A DNA stretch of 64,000 nucleotides, taken from assembly GCF_001605725.1 (NCBI RefSeq), contig NZ_CP011530.1, positions 1,178,001 through 1,242,000 of the forward strand, in the 5' to 3' direction. Shown here one piece after another: positions 40,923 through 48,420 of this stretch. Source of the stretch: Mycobacteroides immunogenum (GTDB taxonomy: Bacteria; Actinomycetota; Actinomycetes; Mycobacteriales; Mycobacteriaceae). Within the stretch, counting starts at the first letter, position 1; the number at the start of each line of letters is the position of its first letter. Below the pieces are notes generated by a model, which was not told where the DNA came from, made no database searches, and saw nothing but the letters and a program-made list of their open reading frames with translations. The position numbers were made by a program, and so were the translations under genes.

Positions 40923-41807
40923 TCAGAGAGGGAAGGTGACCCCGGTGAGCTGCTCGGACAGCTGCCAGAGGCCCTTGGCGGTCGCGGCGTCCTGCGCCCG
41001 GCCGCTGCGGCCCACCGGCTTGGGATGCCCCTTGGCCTCGAACGGCCCGTCCGGTCCGATATACGTGTCACCCGGCAGGTCCTGGGACACGGCATACAGC
41101 GTGGGCAGGGCGCCGTGGGCGGCATCCTGCGCGAAGAGATTGCCCGTCTTCAAGGCGAGTTCGAAGATCGGGTTGCCGCTGTGCGACTGCAGCTCGGTGG
41201 CGGCCACACCGGGATGGACGGTCAGCGCCCGCACCGAGGAGCCGGCCGCGCTCAGGCGGCGCTGCAGTTCCTTGGTGAACAGCAGGTTGGCCAGCTTCGA
41301 GGCGCCGTAGGCGCCCGCGCGGGTGTACCCGCGGCGTTCATAGTTGAGGTCGTCCAGGTTGATCTTGCCGGCTCGATGCGCGACAGAGGAGACAGCGATC
41401 ACCCGATCGGTGATCTTGGGCAGCAGCAGGTTGGTGAGCGCGAACGCGCCGAGATGGTTTGTGCCAATTTGGCTTTCGAAGCCGTCGACCGTTTTGGCCT
41501 GCGGCACCATCATGATGCCGGCGTTGTTCACCAGAATGTCGGCGCTCTCGACAGTGTCGGCGAAGGTGCGCACCGACGCCAGATTGGCGACATCGACCTG
41601 GCGCACCTCGGTGCTGCCCGTGATCGAGGCCCTGGCGGCGTTGCCCTTGTCGGTGTTGCGCACCGCCATGATGACGTGCGCGCCCACGCGGGCCAGCTCG
41701 CGCGCGGTCTCCAGTCCGAGTCCACTGTTGGCTCCGGTGATAATGACGGTGCGGCCCTCGAACGACGGCAGCTCGGCGGCGGTCCATGTGGTAGTCGACT
41801 TGGTCAC
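40923..41807 (-). CDS. Short-chain dehydrogenase/reductase
   Basis: A 294-residue SDR. The cofactor motif is IITGANSGLGLETA, followed by NNAGIM, the active site contains YTRAGAYGASKLANLLF (YxxxK), and the layout resembles retinol dehydrogenase-like SDRs. It is probably NADP-dependent; the substrate is unknown. It stands alone between rplY and lpqT. Confidence 0.88.
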   Translation of the reverse strand: MTKSTTTWTAAELPSFEGRTVIITGANSGLGLETARELARVGAHVIMAVRNTDKGNAARASITGSTEVRQVDVANLASVRTFADTVESADILVNNAGIMMVPQAKTVDGFESQIGTNHLGAFALTNLLLPKITDRVIAVSSVAHRAGKINLDDLNYERRGYTRAGAYGASKLANLLFTKELQRRLSAAGSSVRALTVHPGVAATELQSHSGNPIFELALKTGNLFAQDAAHGALPTLYAVSQDLPGDTYIGPDGPFEAKGHPKPVGRSGRAQDAATAKGLWQLSEQLTGVTFPL

Positions 41808-41858
41808 GGGAGCTGACCCTAACGGTCGGGGCCGATACCGTCGAGGGATTGAGTGGCC

Positions 41859-42503
41859 TTAGCGCTTGGTAATTTTCAGCCCACCGGTCAGCTCGGCGAC
41901 ATCCGGGGATAGTGCCGAGGCCTGCGCCTCGGTTGTCGTCACTGTGAATTGCACCAGGTAGTGCAGTGGCCCGTCGGGCACGATGACATCCCGGTTCCAT
42001 GCGTGTACCCGTACGTTCTGGTTGTCGTAGGTGCCTTCGATGGCGGCCGACGGGTATCCCTGGAAGTCGTCGAGGGATGAGGCGATCTTCTGGAAGTTCT
42101 GAGTGTTCTGAGCGTCGGCGAATCCGTGCTCGGTGATGATCTTGCGGGCGTCCAACGGCCCCTCCAGCTTGATGAGATAGGCCACCGCGCTGGGGGTTCG
42201 GCCTTGATCGGCGTCGCTGGGTTTATCGGCGATCAGATAGGCGGGGTCGAGTGCGCCGAGGCTCTCCCACCCCTGCGGCAGCGGCACGTCAATCCGGACG
42301 TTGGCCGGGCTCTCCGGAGACACCGGGGTGACCTTGATGCCGACACTCTGCAGGTACTCATTCATCGATACAGGCTTGGCGGCGGGTGCCGTCGATTCTG
42401 GCGTGCTGCTTGAGGAACCGGCGGGTTGCGCGGGGTTTTGGCTCCCGCATCCGATCACTGCGAACGCGGTCACGGCCGCTGCGGCCAGCGCGGCGCTACG
42501 CAT
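41859..42503 (-). CDS. lpqT: LpqN/LpqT-family lipoprotein
   Basis: A 214-residue exported lipoprotein: signal peptide LAAAAVTAFAVIGC (lipobox VIGC), a Ser/Pro linker, and a LpqN/LpqT-like domain (SMNEYLQSVGIKVTPVSPES, then VPLPQGWESLG, and LIKLEGPLDARKIITEHGF). It is the Rv1016c orthologue by position. The ATG overlaps the stop of a prsA-tail remnant, preserving the ancestral overlap with prsA. Confidence 0.88.
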   Translation of the reverse strand: MRSAALAAAAVTAFAVIGCGSQNPAQPAGSSSSTPESTAPAAKPVSMNEYLQSVGIKVTPVSPESPANVRIDVPLPQGWESLGALDPAYLIADKPSDADQGRTPSAVAYLIKLEGPLDARKIITEHGFADAQNTQNFQKIASSLDDFQGYPSAAIEGTYDNQNVRVHAWNRDVIVPDGPLHYLVQFTVTTTEAQASALSPDVAELTGGLKITKR

Positions 42504-42558
42504 TCTGGCCGAGAAGTGCTGTCACCGAATCATTCTCGAAGACCTCGTGGATGGTGCC
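42496..42558 (-). pseudogene. Duplicated 3' tail of prsA
   Basis: The minus-strand reading ending at a TAG at 42496–42498 encodes HEVFENDSVTALLGQNA, which aligns with the C-terminus of PrsA (REVFENGSVTGLFDGNA at 43145). DNA similarity extends over roughly 63 nt. Upstream the similarity ends abruptly, so this is a short remnant and not a gene. The rest of 42559–42778 holds no clear feature. Confidence 0.7.
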
Positions 42559-42778
42559 GACTGTCGGTAGCACGCTGGGACCCCCTGCTGGCTGGACGGG
42601 CGGTGGTCCTTGCGGTGCTTTGGTCACGGAACCGACCCTATGGGTTGTCACGCCCGTTCGCCAGAATCGGCTGAACGACCCGACAACCTTGGCGGGCAAT
42701 TGGCGCAATGGTTTTGGCTGTTGAAAAGCACACAGATTTTCATGTCCACATCCATGGAAAGCCCTGTACCTTTACTGA

Positions 42779-43123
42779 ATGCTACTTGTGAAACTTTCAA
42801 GAACCCGTTCGGTTGCGAACCGTTTCTTGCCCCTGCTTGGTCTCGTCGTTTTCGGTGCTGTCGGACTGGGGTCCGCGGAGGCGACCGCGCTGGCTGATCC
42901 GCTCGCTCCCGCTGCCGTGATCTCCGCTGCGCCTGTCAATCCGGGTGATCCCGGCGATGAAGGTCCCGACTCAGATGTGTCGGGTCCCGAGGACACCGAT
43001 ACCGACAACATCGCTCCCCAGTCGCCGGCTAGCGGTACCGGCGCCGGCTGCGAGAACGCGGGTGCGGTGTGCGCCGGAGACGAGAGCGGAACCGTCCTGA
43101 CGTCGGACAACGACGAGGTCTAA
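42779..43123 (+). CDS. Small secreted acidic protein, orphan
   Basis: A 114-residue protein with a signal peptide (LPLLGLVVFGAVGLGSAEATALA, cleavage near ALA). The mature chain is Pro/Gly/Asp-rich and acidic (GDPGDEGPDSDVSGPEDTDT) with a short Cys pair (CENAGAVCAG). No domain is recognised. It lies opposite in strand between prsA and the prsA-tail remnant, implying insertion between prsA and lpqT. Confidence 0.65.
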   Translation: MLLVKLSRTRSVANRFLPLLGLVVFGAVGLGSAEATALADPLAPAAVISAAPVNPGDPGDEGPDSDVSGPEDTDTDNIAPQSPASGTGAGCENAGAVCAGDESGTVLTSDNDEV

Positions 43124-43144
43124 TCCGGCCGGTTCGGTGCGGGG

Positions 43145-44131
43145 CTAGGCGTTGCCGTCGAAAAGCCCTGTCACCGAACCGTTCTCGAAGACCTCGCGGA
43201 TGGTGCTGGCAAGTAGCGGTGCGATAGACAGCACGGTCAGCTGCGGGAACCGCTTCTCCTCGCCGATGGGCAAGGTGTTGGTGACCAGCACCTCGCGGGC
43301 GCCGCAGTTGGCCAGACGCTCGGCGGCGGGGTCGGACAGCACGCCATGGGTTGCGGCGATCACCACGTCCTTGGCGCCGGCTTCGTGTAGCAGCCCGACC
43401 GCGCCGGCGATGGTGCCGCCGGTGTCGATCATGTCGTCGGTGATGACACAGGTCTTGCCCGTCACATCGCCGACGACGCGGTTGGCCTTGACCTGGTTGG
43501 GTACTCGGGGGTCACGGGTCTTGTGGATGAAGGCCAGCGGCACACCGCCCAGAGAGTCGGCCCATTTCTCAGCGACGCGCACGCGGCCGGAGTCCGGCGA
43601 CACGACGACCACATCTTCGCCGTTGCTCACGTAGTGCTCGGCGATGTAGCCACAGAGCAGCGACTGGGCGCGCATGTGGTCCACCGGCCCGTCGAAGAAT
43701 CCCTGAATCTGGTCGGTGTGCAGATCCACGGTCACGATGCGATCGGCGCCGGCAGTCTTGTACAGATCGGCCACCAGGCGGGCGGAGATGGGCTCGCGGC
43801 CGCGATGCTTCTTGTCCTGACGCGCGTAGGGGTAGAACGGCAAGATCGCGGTGATGCGCTTGGCGCTGCCGCGCTTGAGGGCGTCGATCATGATCAGCTG
43901 TTCCATCAGCCACGTGTTCAGCGGGGCCGGATGCGATTGCAGGACGAACGCGTCACAGCCGCGCACCGACTCCTCGAAACGCACGAAGATCTCGCCATTG
44001 GCGAAATCGCGAGCGGTCTGCGCGGTCACCTGAACGTCGAGTTCCTTGGCGACCTGTTCGGCCAGCTCGGGGTGCGCACGACCCGAGAACAGCATCAGAT
44101 TCTTGCGGTTGTCCGTCCAGTCGGTGCTCAC
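43145..44131 (-). CDS. prsA: Ribose-phosphate pyrophosphokinase
   Basis: A 328-residue class I PRPP synthetase that makes PRPP for nucleotide, histidine and arabinan (DPA) biosynthesis. Motifs are YARQDKKHRGREPISARL (ATP/flexible loop), VTVDLHTDQIQGFF (Mg and ribose-5-phosphate) and CVITDDMIDTGGTIAGAV (PRPP loop). It is 206 bp downstream of glmU on the same strand, with a palindromic repeat between them. Confidence 0.96.
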   Translation of the reverse strand: MSTDWTDNRKNLMLFSGRAHPELAEQVAKELDVQVTAQTARDFANGEIFVRFEESVRGCDAFVLQSHPAPLNTWLMEQLIMIDALKRGSAKRITAILPFYPYARQDKKHRGREPISARLVADLYKTAGADRIVTVDLHTDQIQGFFDGPVDHMRAQSLLCGYIAEHYVSNGEDVVVVSPDSGRVRVAEKWADSLGGVPLAFIHKTRDPRVPNQVKANRVVGDVTGKTCVITDDMIDTGGTIAGAVGLLHEAGAKDVVIAATHGVLSDPAAERLANCGAREVLVTNTLPIGEEKRFPQLTVLSIAPLLASTIREVFENGSVTGLFDGNA

Positions 44132-44271
44132 GGCGCAGCTAGTCCTCTTGGGTAGGTCGGGTCTTGGGCTACTGACGGGTACCGCCCCGTCGGGGTAATC
44201 GTACGGACCTTTCCGGCGAGACTGGGAGGGGGTTGCCGGAATTTGAACGTGAGATGTCCAACCCGGGTTCT

Positions 44272-44335
44272 CGCCGAGTGTGAGCAGCAGCGTTCACACT
44301 CGCCGAAAACAGCGCCGTGGCGCTCACACTCGGCG
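44272..44335. repeat. Three-part palindromic repeat between glmU and prsA
   Basis: CGCCGAGTGTGAGC (44272–44285) is a perfect inverted repeat of GCTCACACTCGGCG (44322–44335). A third, near-identical copy GTTCACACTCGCCG lies between them (44292–44305). Alternative hairpins can form. It resembles intergenic palindromic elements of rapidly growing mycobacteria and may attenuate or process the glmU–prsA transcript. Confidence 0.65.
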
Positions 44336-44336
44336 G

Positions 44337-45785
44337 TCAGGAACCTCTGGATGCTTCCTCGGCGGCCTTGGCCGCGTCCGAGCCGGGGCGCTTCTGTGCC
44401 ACCCAGCCCTCGATGTTGCGCTGGGGACCGGCGGACACCGCCAGCGCGCCCGGCGGCACATCCTCGCGGATGACGGTCCCGGCGCCGGTGTACGCGCCGT
44501 CGCCCACGGTCACCGGTGCCACGAACATGGTGTCCGAACCGGTCTTCACATGCGAGCCGATGACGGTGCGCCGCTTGGTCTCTCCGTCGTAGTTGACGAA
44601 GACGCTGGAGGCGCCGATGTTGCTGTGCTCGCCGATATCGGCGTCGCCCACATACGTCAGATGCGGCACCTTGGTGCCCCGGCCTACCGTGGAGTTCTTC
44701 ACCTCCACGAACGCGCCCAGTTTGGCGCTCTCGCCGGTGACGGTGCCCGGCCGCAGGTAGGTGAACGGGCCGATGACCGATCGCGCGCCGATGGTGGAGC
44801 CCTGGCCATGGGTGCGGATGACCGTCGCCGAGTCGCCGACGGTGACGTCGATGAGGGTGGTGTCCGGGCCGATATGGCAATGGCCGCCGATCACGGTCGA
44901 CGAATGCAGCTGGGTGCCGGGAGCGATGGTGGCGTCCTGACCGATCCGGACATCGACATCGATCCAGGTGCTCGACGGGTCGACGATGGTGACCCCATTG
45001 CGCTGATGATGGCGGATGATCCGGCGGTTCAGTTCGGCACCGAGCTCGGAGAGCTGCACCCGATCATTGACCCCGGCCACCAGTGCGCTGTCGTCAACAT
45101 GGTTGGCGTGCACCACTTTTCCGCTCTCGCGGATGATCGAGACGGCATCGGTGAGGTAGAGCTCGTGCTGTGCGTTGTCGGAGCGCAGCCGCGACAGCGC
45201 CGCGTGCAGTGCCTCGACGTCGAAGGCGTACACCCCGGCGTTGACCTCGCCGATGGCGCGCTGGCTCTCGGTGGCGTCGGTCTGTTCGACGATCGCGACG
45301 ACCTCGCGGTCCTGGGTGCGCAGGATGCGCCCGTAGCCAGTGGGATCGGCCAGCGTGGTGGTCAACAGGGTGGCGGCGGCGGGCTCGCTCTTATGACTGC
45401 CGATCAGCCCCGCGAGGGTGTCGCCGTCCAGCAAGGGGATGTCACCCGAGGTGACGACAACCGTGCCCGCGAAGTCCGCCGGCAATGCCTGTAGGCCACA
45501 GGCCACCGCGTGTCCGGTACCCAGTTGCTGTTCCTGCACGGCGATCTGGATCTGCCGGCCGAGTGATTCGGCGAGGATGTCGACGGCGGTGGCGATGCGC
45601 TCGCGGTCGTGTCCCAGCACGATCACCAGATGCTCGGGATTCACGCTGGCCGCCGCGTACACCGAGTGCGCCAGCATGGAGCGGCCACCGAGGGTATGCA
45701 GCACCTTGGGGATATCCGAACACATGCGGGTACCGGCACCCGCGGCCAGCACGATTACTGCGGTCCCAGCGGTATTGCCTGGCAT
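44337..45785 (-). CDS. glmU: Bifunctional GlcNAc-1-P uridyltransferase/GlcN-1-P acetyltransferase
   Basis: A 482-residue enzyme that makes UDP-GlcNAc for peptidoglycan. The N-terminal pyrophosphorylase domain has [19 protein letters not shown] and [11 protein letters not shown]. The C-terminal left-handed beta-helix has hexapeptide repeats ([20 protein letters not shown]) and the acetyltransferase site [10 protein letters not shown]. The start is ATG 45783–45785, about 16 bp from the tRNA-Gln gene on the same strand. Confidence 0.96.
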   Translation of the reverse strand: MPGNTAGTAVIVLAAGAGTRMCSDIPKVLHTLGGRSMLAHSVYAAASVNPEHLVIVLGHDRERIATAVDILAESLGRQIQIAVQEQQLGTGHAVACGLQALPADFAGTVVVTSGDIPLLDGDTLAGLIGSHKSEPAAATLLTTTLADPTGYGRILRTQDREVVAIVEQTDATESQRAIGEVNAGVYAFDVEALHAALSRLRSDNAQHELYLTDAVSIIRESGKVVHANHVDDSALVAGVNDRVQLSELGAELNRRIIRHHQRNGVTIVDPSSTWIDVDVRIGQDATIAPGTQLHSSTVIGGHCHIGPDTTLIDVTVGDSATVIRTHGQGSTIGARSVIGPFTYLRPGTVTGESAKLGAFVEVKNSTVGRGTKVPHLTYVGDADIGEHSNIGASSVFVNYDGETKRRTVIGSHVKTGSDTMFVAPVTVGDGAYTGAGTVIREDVPPGALAVSAGPQRNIEGWVAQKRPGSDAAKAAEEASRGS

Positions 45786-45801
45786 TTCCTACTCCCTACT
45801 G

Positions 45802-45873
45802 CTCCGTCGCCAGGACTCGAACCTGAACTATCTGAACCAAAATCAGAGGTGCTGCCGATTACACCACGACGGA
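45802..45873 (-). tRNA. tRNA-Gln (anticodon TTG)
   Basis: The minus-strand sequence folds as a cloverleaf. The acceptor stem is TCCGTCG (45867–45873) with CGACGGA (45803–45809) and discriminator G at 45802. The D-stem is GTGT/GCAC, and the anticodon stem is TCTGA/TCAGA around loop TTTTGGT (anticodon TTG). The T-arm has TTCGAGT. CCA is not encoded. It is directly upstream of glmU. Confidence 0.95.
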
Positions 45874-45970
45874 CTGTTACAGAATGAAGACTGTAGTCGA
45901 CCACGGAGCAAGGCTTGTCCGAGCGACTCGGCAGGCTTGCGCGCGGCGCGTCGTAGGAAAGTGATGGCAC

Positions 45971-46615
45971 ATGGCGGTACCTAGTAGGCCGGATGGCCCG
46001 GGGCGGACTCCGCGAGTCCGGATGGCCGGCTCCGAGCGTCGCCGCCAACTGATCGACGTGGCCCGGTCGCTGTTCGCCGAACGCGGGTACGAGGCCACCT
46101 CCATCGAAGAGATCGCCCAGCGCGCCGGGGTGTCCAAGCCTGTCGTGTACGAGCACTTCGGCGGCAAGGAGGGGCTGTATGCCGTGGTGGTGGATCGTGA
46201 GATGTCGGTGCTGCTGGACGGCATCACCTCGTCGCTGACGAGTTATCGCTCGCGGGTGCGGCTTGAGCAGGTGGCATTGGCCCTGCTGAGTTATATCGAG
46301 GATCGCACCGATGGCTTCCGGATTTTGATCCGGGACTCGCCGCCCGGCGTCAGCTCGGGCACATACTCGAGCCTGCTCAACGACGCGGTCAGCCAGGTGT
46401 CGAGCATTCTCGCGGGTGACTTCCAGCGACGCGGGCTGGATGCCGAGATGGCGCCGCTGTATGCGCAGGCTCTGGTGGGTCAGGTGTCGATGACGGCTCA
46501 GTGGTGGCTCGACGCGCGCGAGCCCAAAAAGGAAGTCGTCGCGGCGCATATCGTCAACCTGTGTTGGCACGGTTTGAAGCATCTGGAGGCTGATCCGCAG
46601 CTGCACGAGGAATGA
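45971..46615 (+). CDS. TetR-family regulator (Rv1019-like)
   Basis: A 214-residue TetR protein. The HTH contains IDVARSLFAERGYEATSIEE and IAQRAGVSKPVVYEHFGGKE. The C-terminal domain has RDSPPGVSSGTYSSLLNDAV. It matches Rv1019 by position, just upstream of mfd in M. tuberculosis. It is divergent from tRNA-Gln and glmU. Its targets are not evident. Confidence 0.88.
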   Translation: MAVPSRPDGPGRTPRVRMAGSERRRQLIDVARSLFAERGYEATSIEEIAQRAGVSKPVVYEHFGGKEGLYAVVVDREMSVLLDGITSSLTSYRSRVRLEQVALALLSYIEDRTDGFRILIRDSPPGVSSGTYSSLLNDAVSQVSSILAGDFQRRGLDAEMAPLYAQALVGQVSMTAQWWLDAREPKKEVVAAHIVNLCWHGLKHLEADPQLHEE

Positions 46616-46686
46616 CCGCTCGCGCCGGAACATCTGCGCACCGCGAACCGTTCGACTTAACAGAGGGTTCGTAAAGGTGGTGGGTC

Positions 46687-46920
46687 GTGAGGATGTTTCG
46701 TCTGGTCTTGGGTGTGGCTGCCGCGCTTTCCATCGGTCTTGTTGGCGCGCCCGTCGCGGCCGCAGATAATTGCAGCGGTCCGTTTACCGCGCGCGTGTGC
46801 GTGAAGCCGGGGAACGCGGAATTGCATTCCACGCCGAATCGGCAGTTCATCCCCGATGTTCCGCAGGCATCGCCCTGGCTTGTGGTGGGTGGTACCGGCT
46901 CGGGCATATGGCTCCCGTGA
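46687..46920 (+). CDS. GDAELHS-array small exported protein 1
   Basis: A 77-residue protein. Signal peptide LVLGVAAALSIGLVGAPVAAA is followed by a mature ~50 residues with a Cys pair (NCSGPFTARVC) running into VKPGNAELHSTPNRQFIPDV. It has only module B of the array (C…VC-x-x-x-G-N/D-A-E-L-H-S-x-P). It starts at GTG 46687 (ATG 46693 is possible) after AAAGGTGG. Function unknown; first of five tandem paralogues. Confidence 0.78.
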   Translation: MRMFRLVLGVAAALSIGLVGAPVAAADNCSGPFTARVCVKPGNAELHSTPNRQFIPDVPQASPWLVVGGTGSGIWLP

Positions 46921-46947
46921 CGGGATCCGGTCGGGGCGAACCAGCGC

Positions 46948-46972
46948 GTGACGTGCGTCGATCACCTAGAAT
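46948..46972 (+). promoter_or_regulatory. Promoter of array gene 2 (duplicated at 47674)
   Basis: GTGACGTGCG (46948–46957) followed by TAGAAT (46967–46972), about 40 nt before the start at 47012. The same elements at identical 19-nt spacing occur at 47674–47698 before array gene 4. The hexamer fits a -10; the upstream block is only 13 nt away, short for a standard -35. Confidence 0.5.
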
Positions 46973-47011
46973 TTAAGTTGTTGGGGTTGACCATAAGGTG
47001 AGGTGTTTGTC

Positions 47012-47308
47012 ATGACGTCAATAGTTGTGCGATGGGCTGTGGTGGGCGCCGCAGCGGCCGCGCTGGGCGCATTGCCCGTGTCGCTGGCCCCGGTTGCCGC
47101 CGCTGAGCCGCAATGCGCCGACCCGGCCATGTGTCAGTCGGCGCCGGCCAATCCCGAGGATTGCAATGGCGGACCCGACGACATGGTGTGCACCCGTGCC
47201 GGCGATGCGGAACTGCATTCCTCGCCGAACCCGGCAGTGATTCCTGAGGTGCCGCAGGCCGAGCAGCCGCCGTGGGTGGTATTCGGCAATCCCGGCATGG
47301 GTCACTAG
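47012..47308 (+). CDS. GDAELHS-array small exported protein 2
   Basis: A 98-residue protein with a signal peptide (VVGAAAAALGALPVSLAPVAAA), module A (CADPAMC) and module B (CNGGPDDMVCTRAGDAELHS) then NPAVIPEVPQAEQPPW. The ATG at 47012 was chosen because GAGGTG 6–8 nt upstream and the following MTSIVVRW-coding DNA are conserved in array gene 4 (47736). Function unknown. Confidence 0.78.
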   Translation: MTSIVVRWAVVGAAAAALGALPVSLAPVAAAEPQCADPAMCQSAPANPEDCNGGPDDMVCTRAGDAELHSSPNPAVIPEVPQAEQPPWVVFGNPGMGH

Positions 47309-47412
47309 CCGGCGGGGGCCAGGCTCGCGCCACCTCGGTGGTTGCTTTCCGATCCTAATGAGCCTAATTTTGACTTGTTAGGAAATCTAAGCAATTAAAG
47401 GGGTGTTGCGCC

Positions 47413-47652
47413 ATGCCTGGCCTTCGGTATGCCATGGCGGTGGCGGCGATGGGTTTGTTTGTCGTCGTTCCTGTTGACGCCGATGCGATGTTCGCCGCGG
47501 GCCCGGCCCGGGGAGGGCATGGCAACTGCATGCAGCCGCGAACTGGTTCAGAGATTTGCGTGACCTCGGGTGACGCGGAGCTCCGGTCCTGGCCCGACCC
47601 CGCCGACTTGCCGAAACCCCCGGACGTTCCGGTGCGGCCCGACAACTTGTGA
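47413..47652 (+). CDS. GDAELHS-array small exported protein 3
   Basis: A 79-residue protein. The N-terminal hydrophobic segment YAMAVAAMGLFVVVPVDADA is followed by module B only (NCMQPRTGSEICVTSGDAEL then RSWPDPADLP). His of the motif is replaced by Arg (ELRSWP). A GGGG ribosome binding site precedes the ATG at 47413. Function unknown. Confidence 0.74.
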   Translation: MPGLRYAMAVAAMGLFVVVPVDADAMFAAGPARGGHGNCMQPRTGSEICVTSGDAELRSWPDPADLPKPPDVPVRPDNL

Positions 47653-47673
47653 GCCGGTCCGGCAAAAAGCTAC

Positions 47674-47698
47674 GTGACGTGCGCAAAGCGCCTAAGAT
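47674..47698 (+). promoter_or_regulatory. Promoter of array gene 4 (copy of that at 46948)
   Basis: GTGACGTGCG (47674–47683) and TAAGAT (47693–47698) repeat the sequence and spacing of 46948–46972, followed by a similar leader with TTGGGG and GAGGTGTT before the start at 47736. The promoter was duplicated together with the gene. Confidence 0.5.
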
Positions 47699-47735
47699 CA
47701 GGCCTTGGGGCTGATTGATAGGCGAGGTGTTCGTC

Positions 47736-48005
47736 GTGACGTCAACAGTGATGCGATGGGTCGTCCCACCGGCTTGCGCGGCCGCACTGGTCCTTATGCC
47801 CGCTGCGCTGATTCCGGTGGCGGGAGCAGAGCAGCCGTGCGCCGATCCGGCCATGTGCCAGGCGCCGACTACACCTGCGCCGGTGCACGAGGACGCCGAG
47901 CTGCACTCGAGGCCGGATCCGAATGTCATGCCGCAGGTTCCGCAGAGCGGCATGCCGCCATGGCAGGCGATCAACGCTCCCGGAGAGGCGCGCAACCACC
48001 CCTAA
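47736..48005 (+). CDS. GDAELHS-array small exported protein 4
   Basis: An 89-residue protein. It has a signal peptide (PPACAAALVLMPAALIPVAGA), module A (CADPAMCQAP), then a shortened module B that has lost its cysteines but keeps EDAELHSRPDPNVMPQVPQS. The GTG at 47736 aligns with the ATG of array gene 2 behind the same GAGGTG ribosome binding site. It is clearly a duplicate of gene 2 with an internal deletion. Function unknown. Confidence 0.76.
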   Translation: MTSTVMRWVVPPACAAALVLMPAALIPVAGAEQPCADPAMCQAPTTPAPVHEDAELHSRPDPNVMPQVPQSGMPPWQAINAPGEARNHP

Positions 48006-48099
48006 CGCCCATCGGGTGCGCGCGATGTCTGGTGGAACGTTGCTGTGAATTCGCTGCGAAGTAGTGCCTTGACCATACGAACCGGCCTATCGTCTGCTC

Positions 48100-48399
48100 A
48101 TGATGTTCGTATTGGCCCGACGTGCGGCACTACTGGTTGCTGCCGGCGTCATCGTCGGTGCGCCGCTGGCGCTCGGCGTATCGCACGCGGAACCACCGTG
48201 TGCGCCGGGCGCACCGGCGTGTGCGCTGCCCACCGCAGTCGTCCCGCCGGCTGGGGCGCATGAAAAGTGCAGTGCGCCGAAGCCGGGTGAGCAGGTCTGC
48301 TCCGAACCAGGGGACGCCGAACTCCACTCAACGCCCACGGCGCACATGCCCGCACCTCCGCTGACGGTTGCCCCGACCAAGAGCGGTGCCGCGCTCTAG
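48100..48399 (+). CDS. GDAELHS-array small exported protein 5
   Basis: A 99-residue protein. It has a signal peptide (ALLVAAGVIVGAPLALGVSHA), a module-A-like CAPGAPACALP, then module B with CSAPKPGEQVCSEPGDAELH followed by STP. It ends in a proline-rich tail. TTGACC and TATCGT upstream resemble a promoter. Last gene of the array, convergent with the decarboxylase at 48421. Function unknown. Confidence 0.77.
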   Translation: MMFVLARRAALLVAAGVIVGAPLALGVSHAEPPCAPGAPACALPTAVVPPAGAHEKCSAPKPGEQVCSEPGDAELHSTPTAHMPAPPLTVAPTKSGAAL

Positions 48400-48420
48400 G
48401 CCGGGTCGGGCACACCGCGC

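Noticed and set aside
44280..45494. 404-codon plus-strand frame opposite glmU
   Set aside because: Repetitive Gly/Asp/Ala-rich antisense of the glmU hexapeptide repeats.
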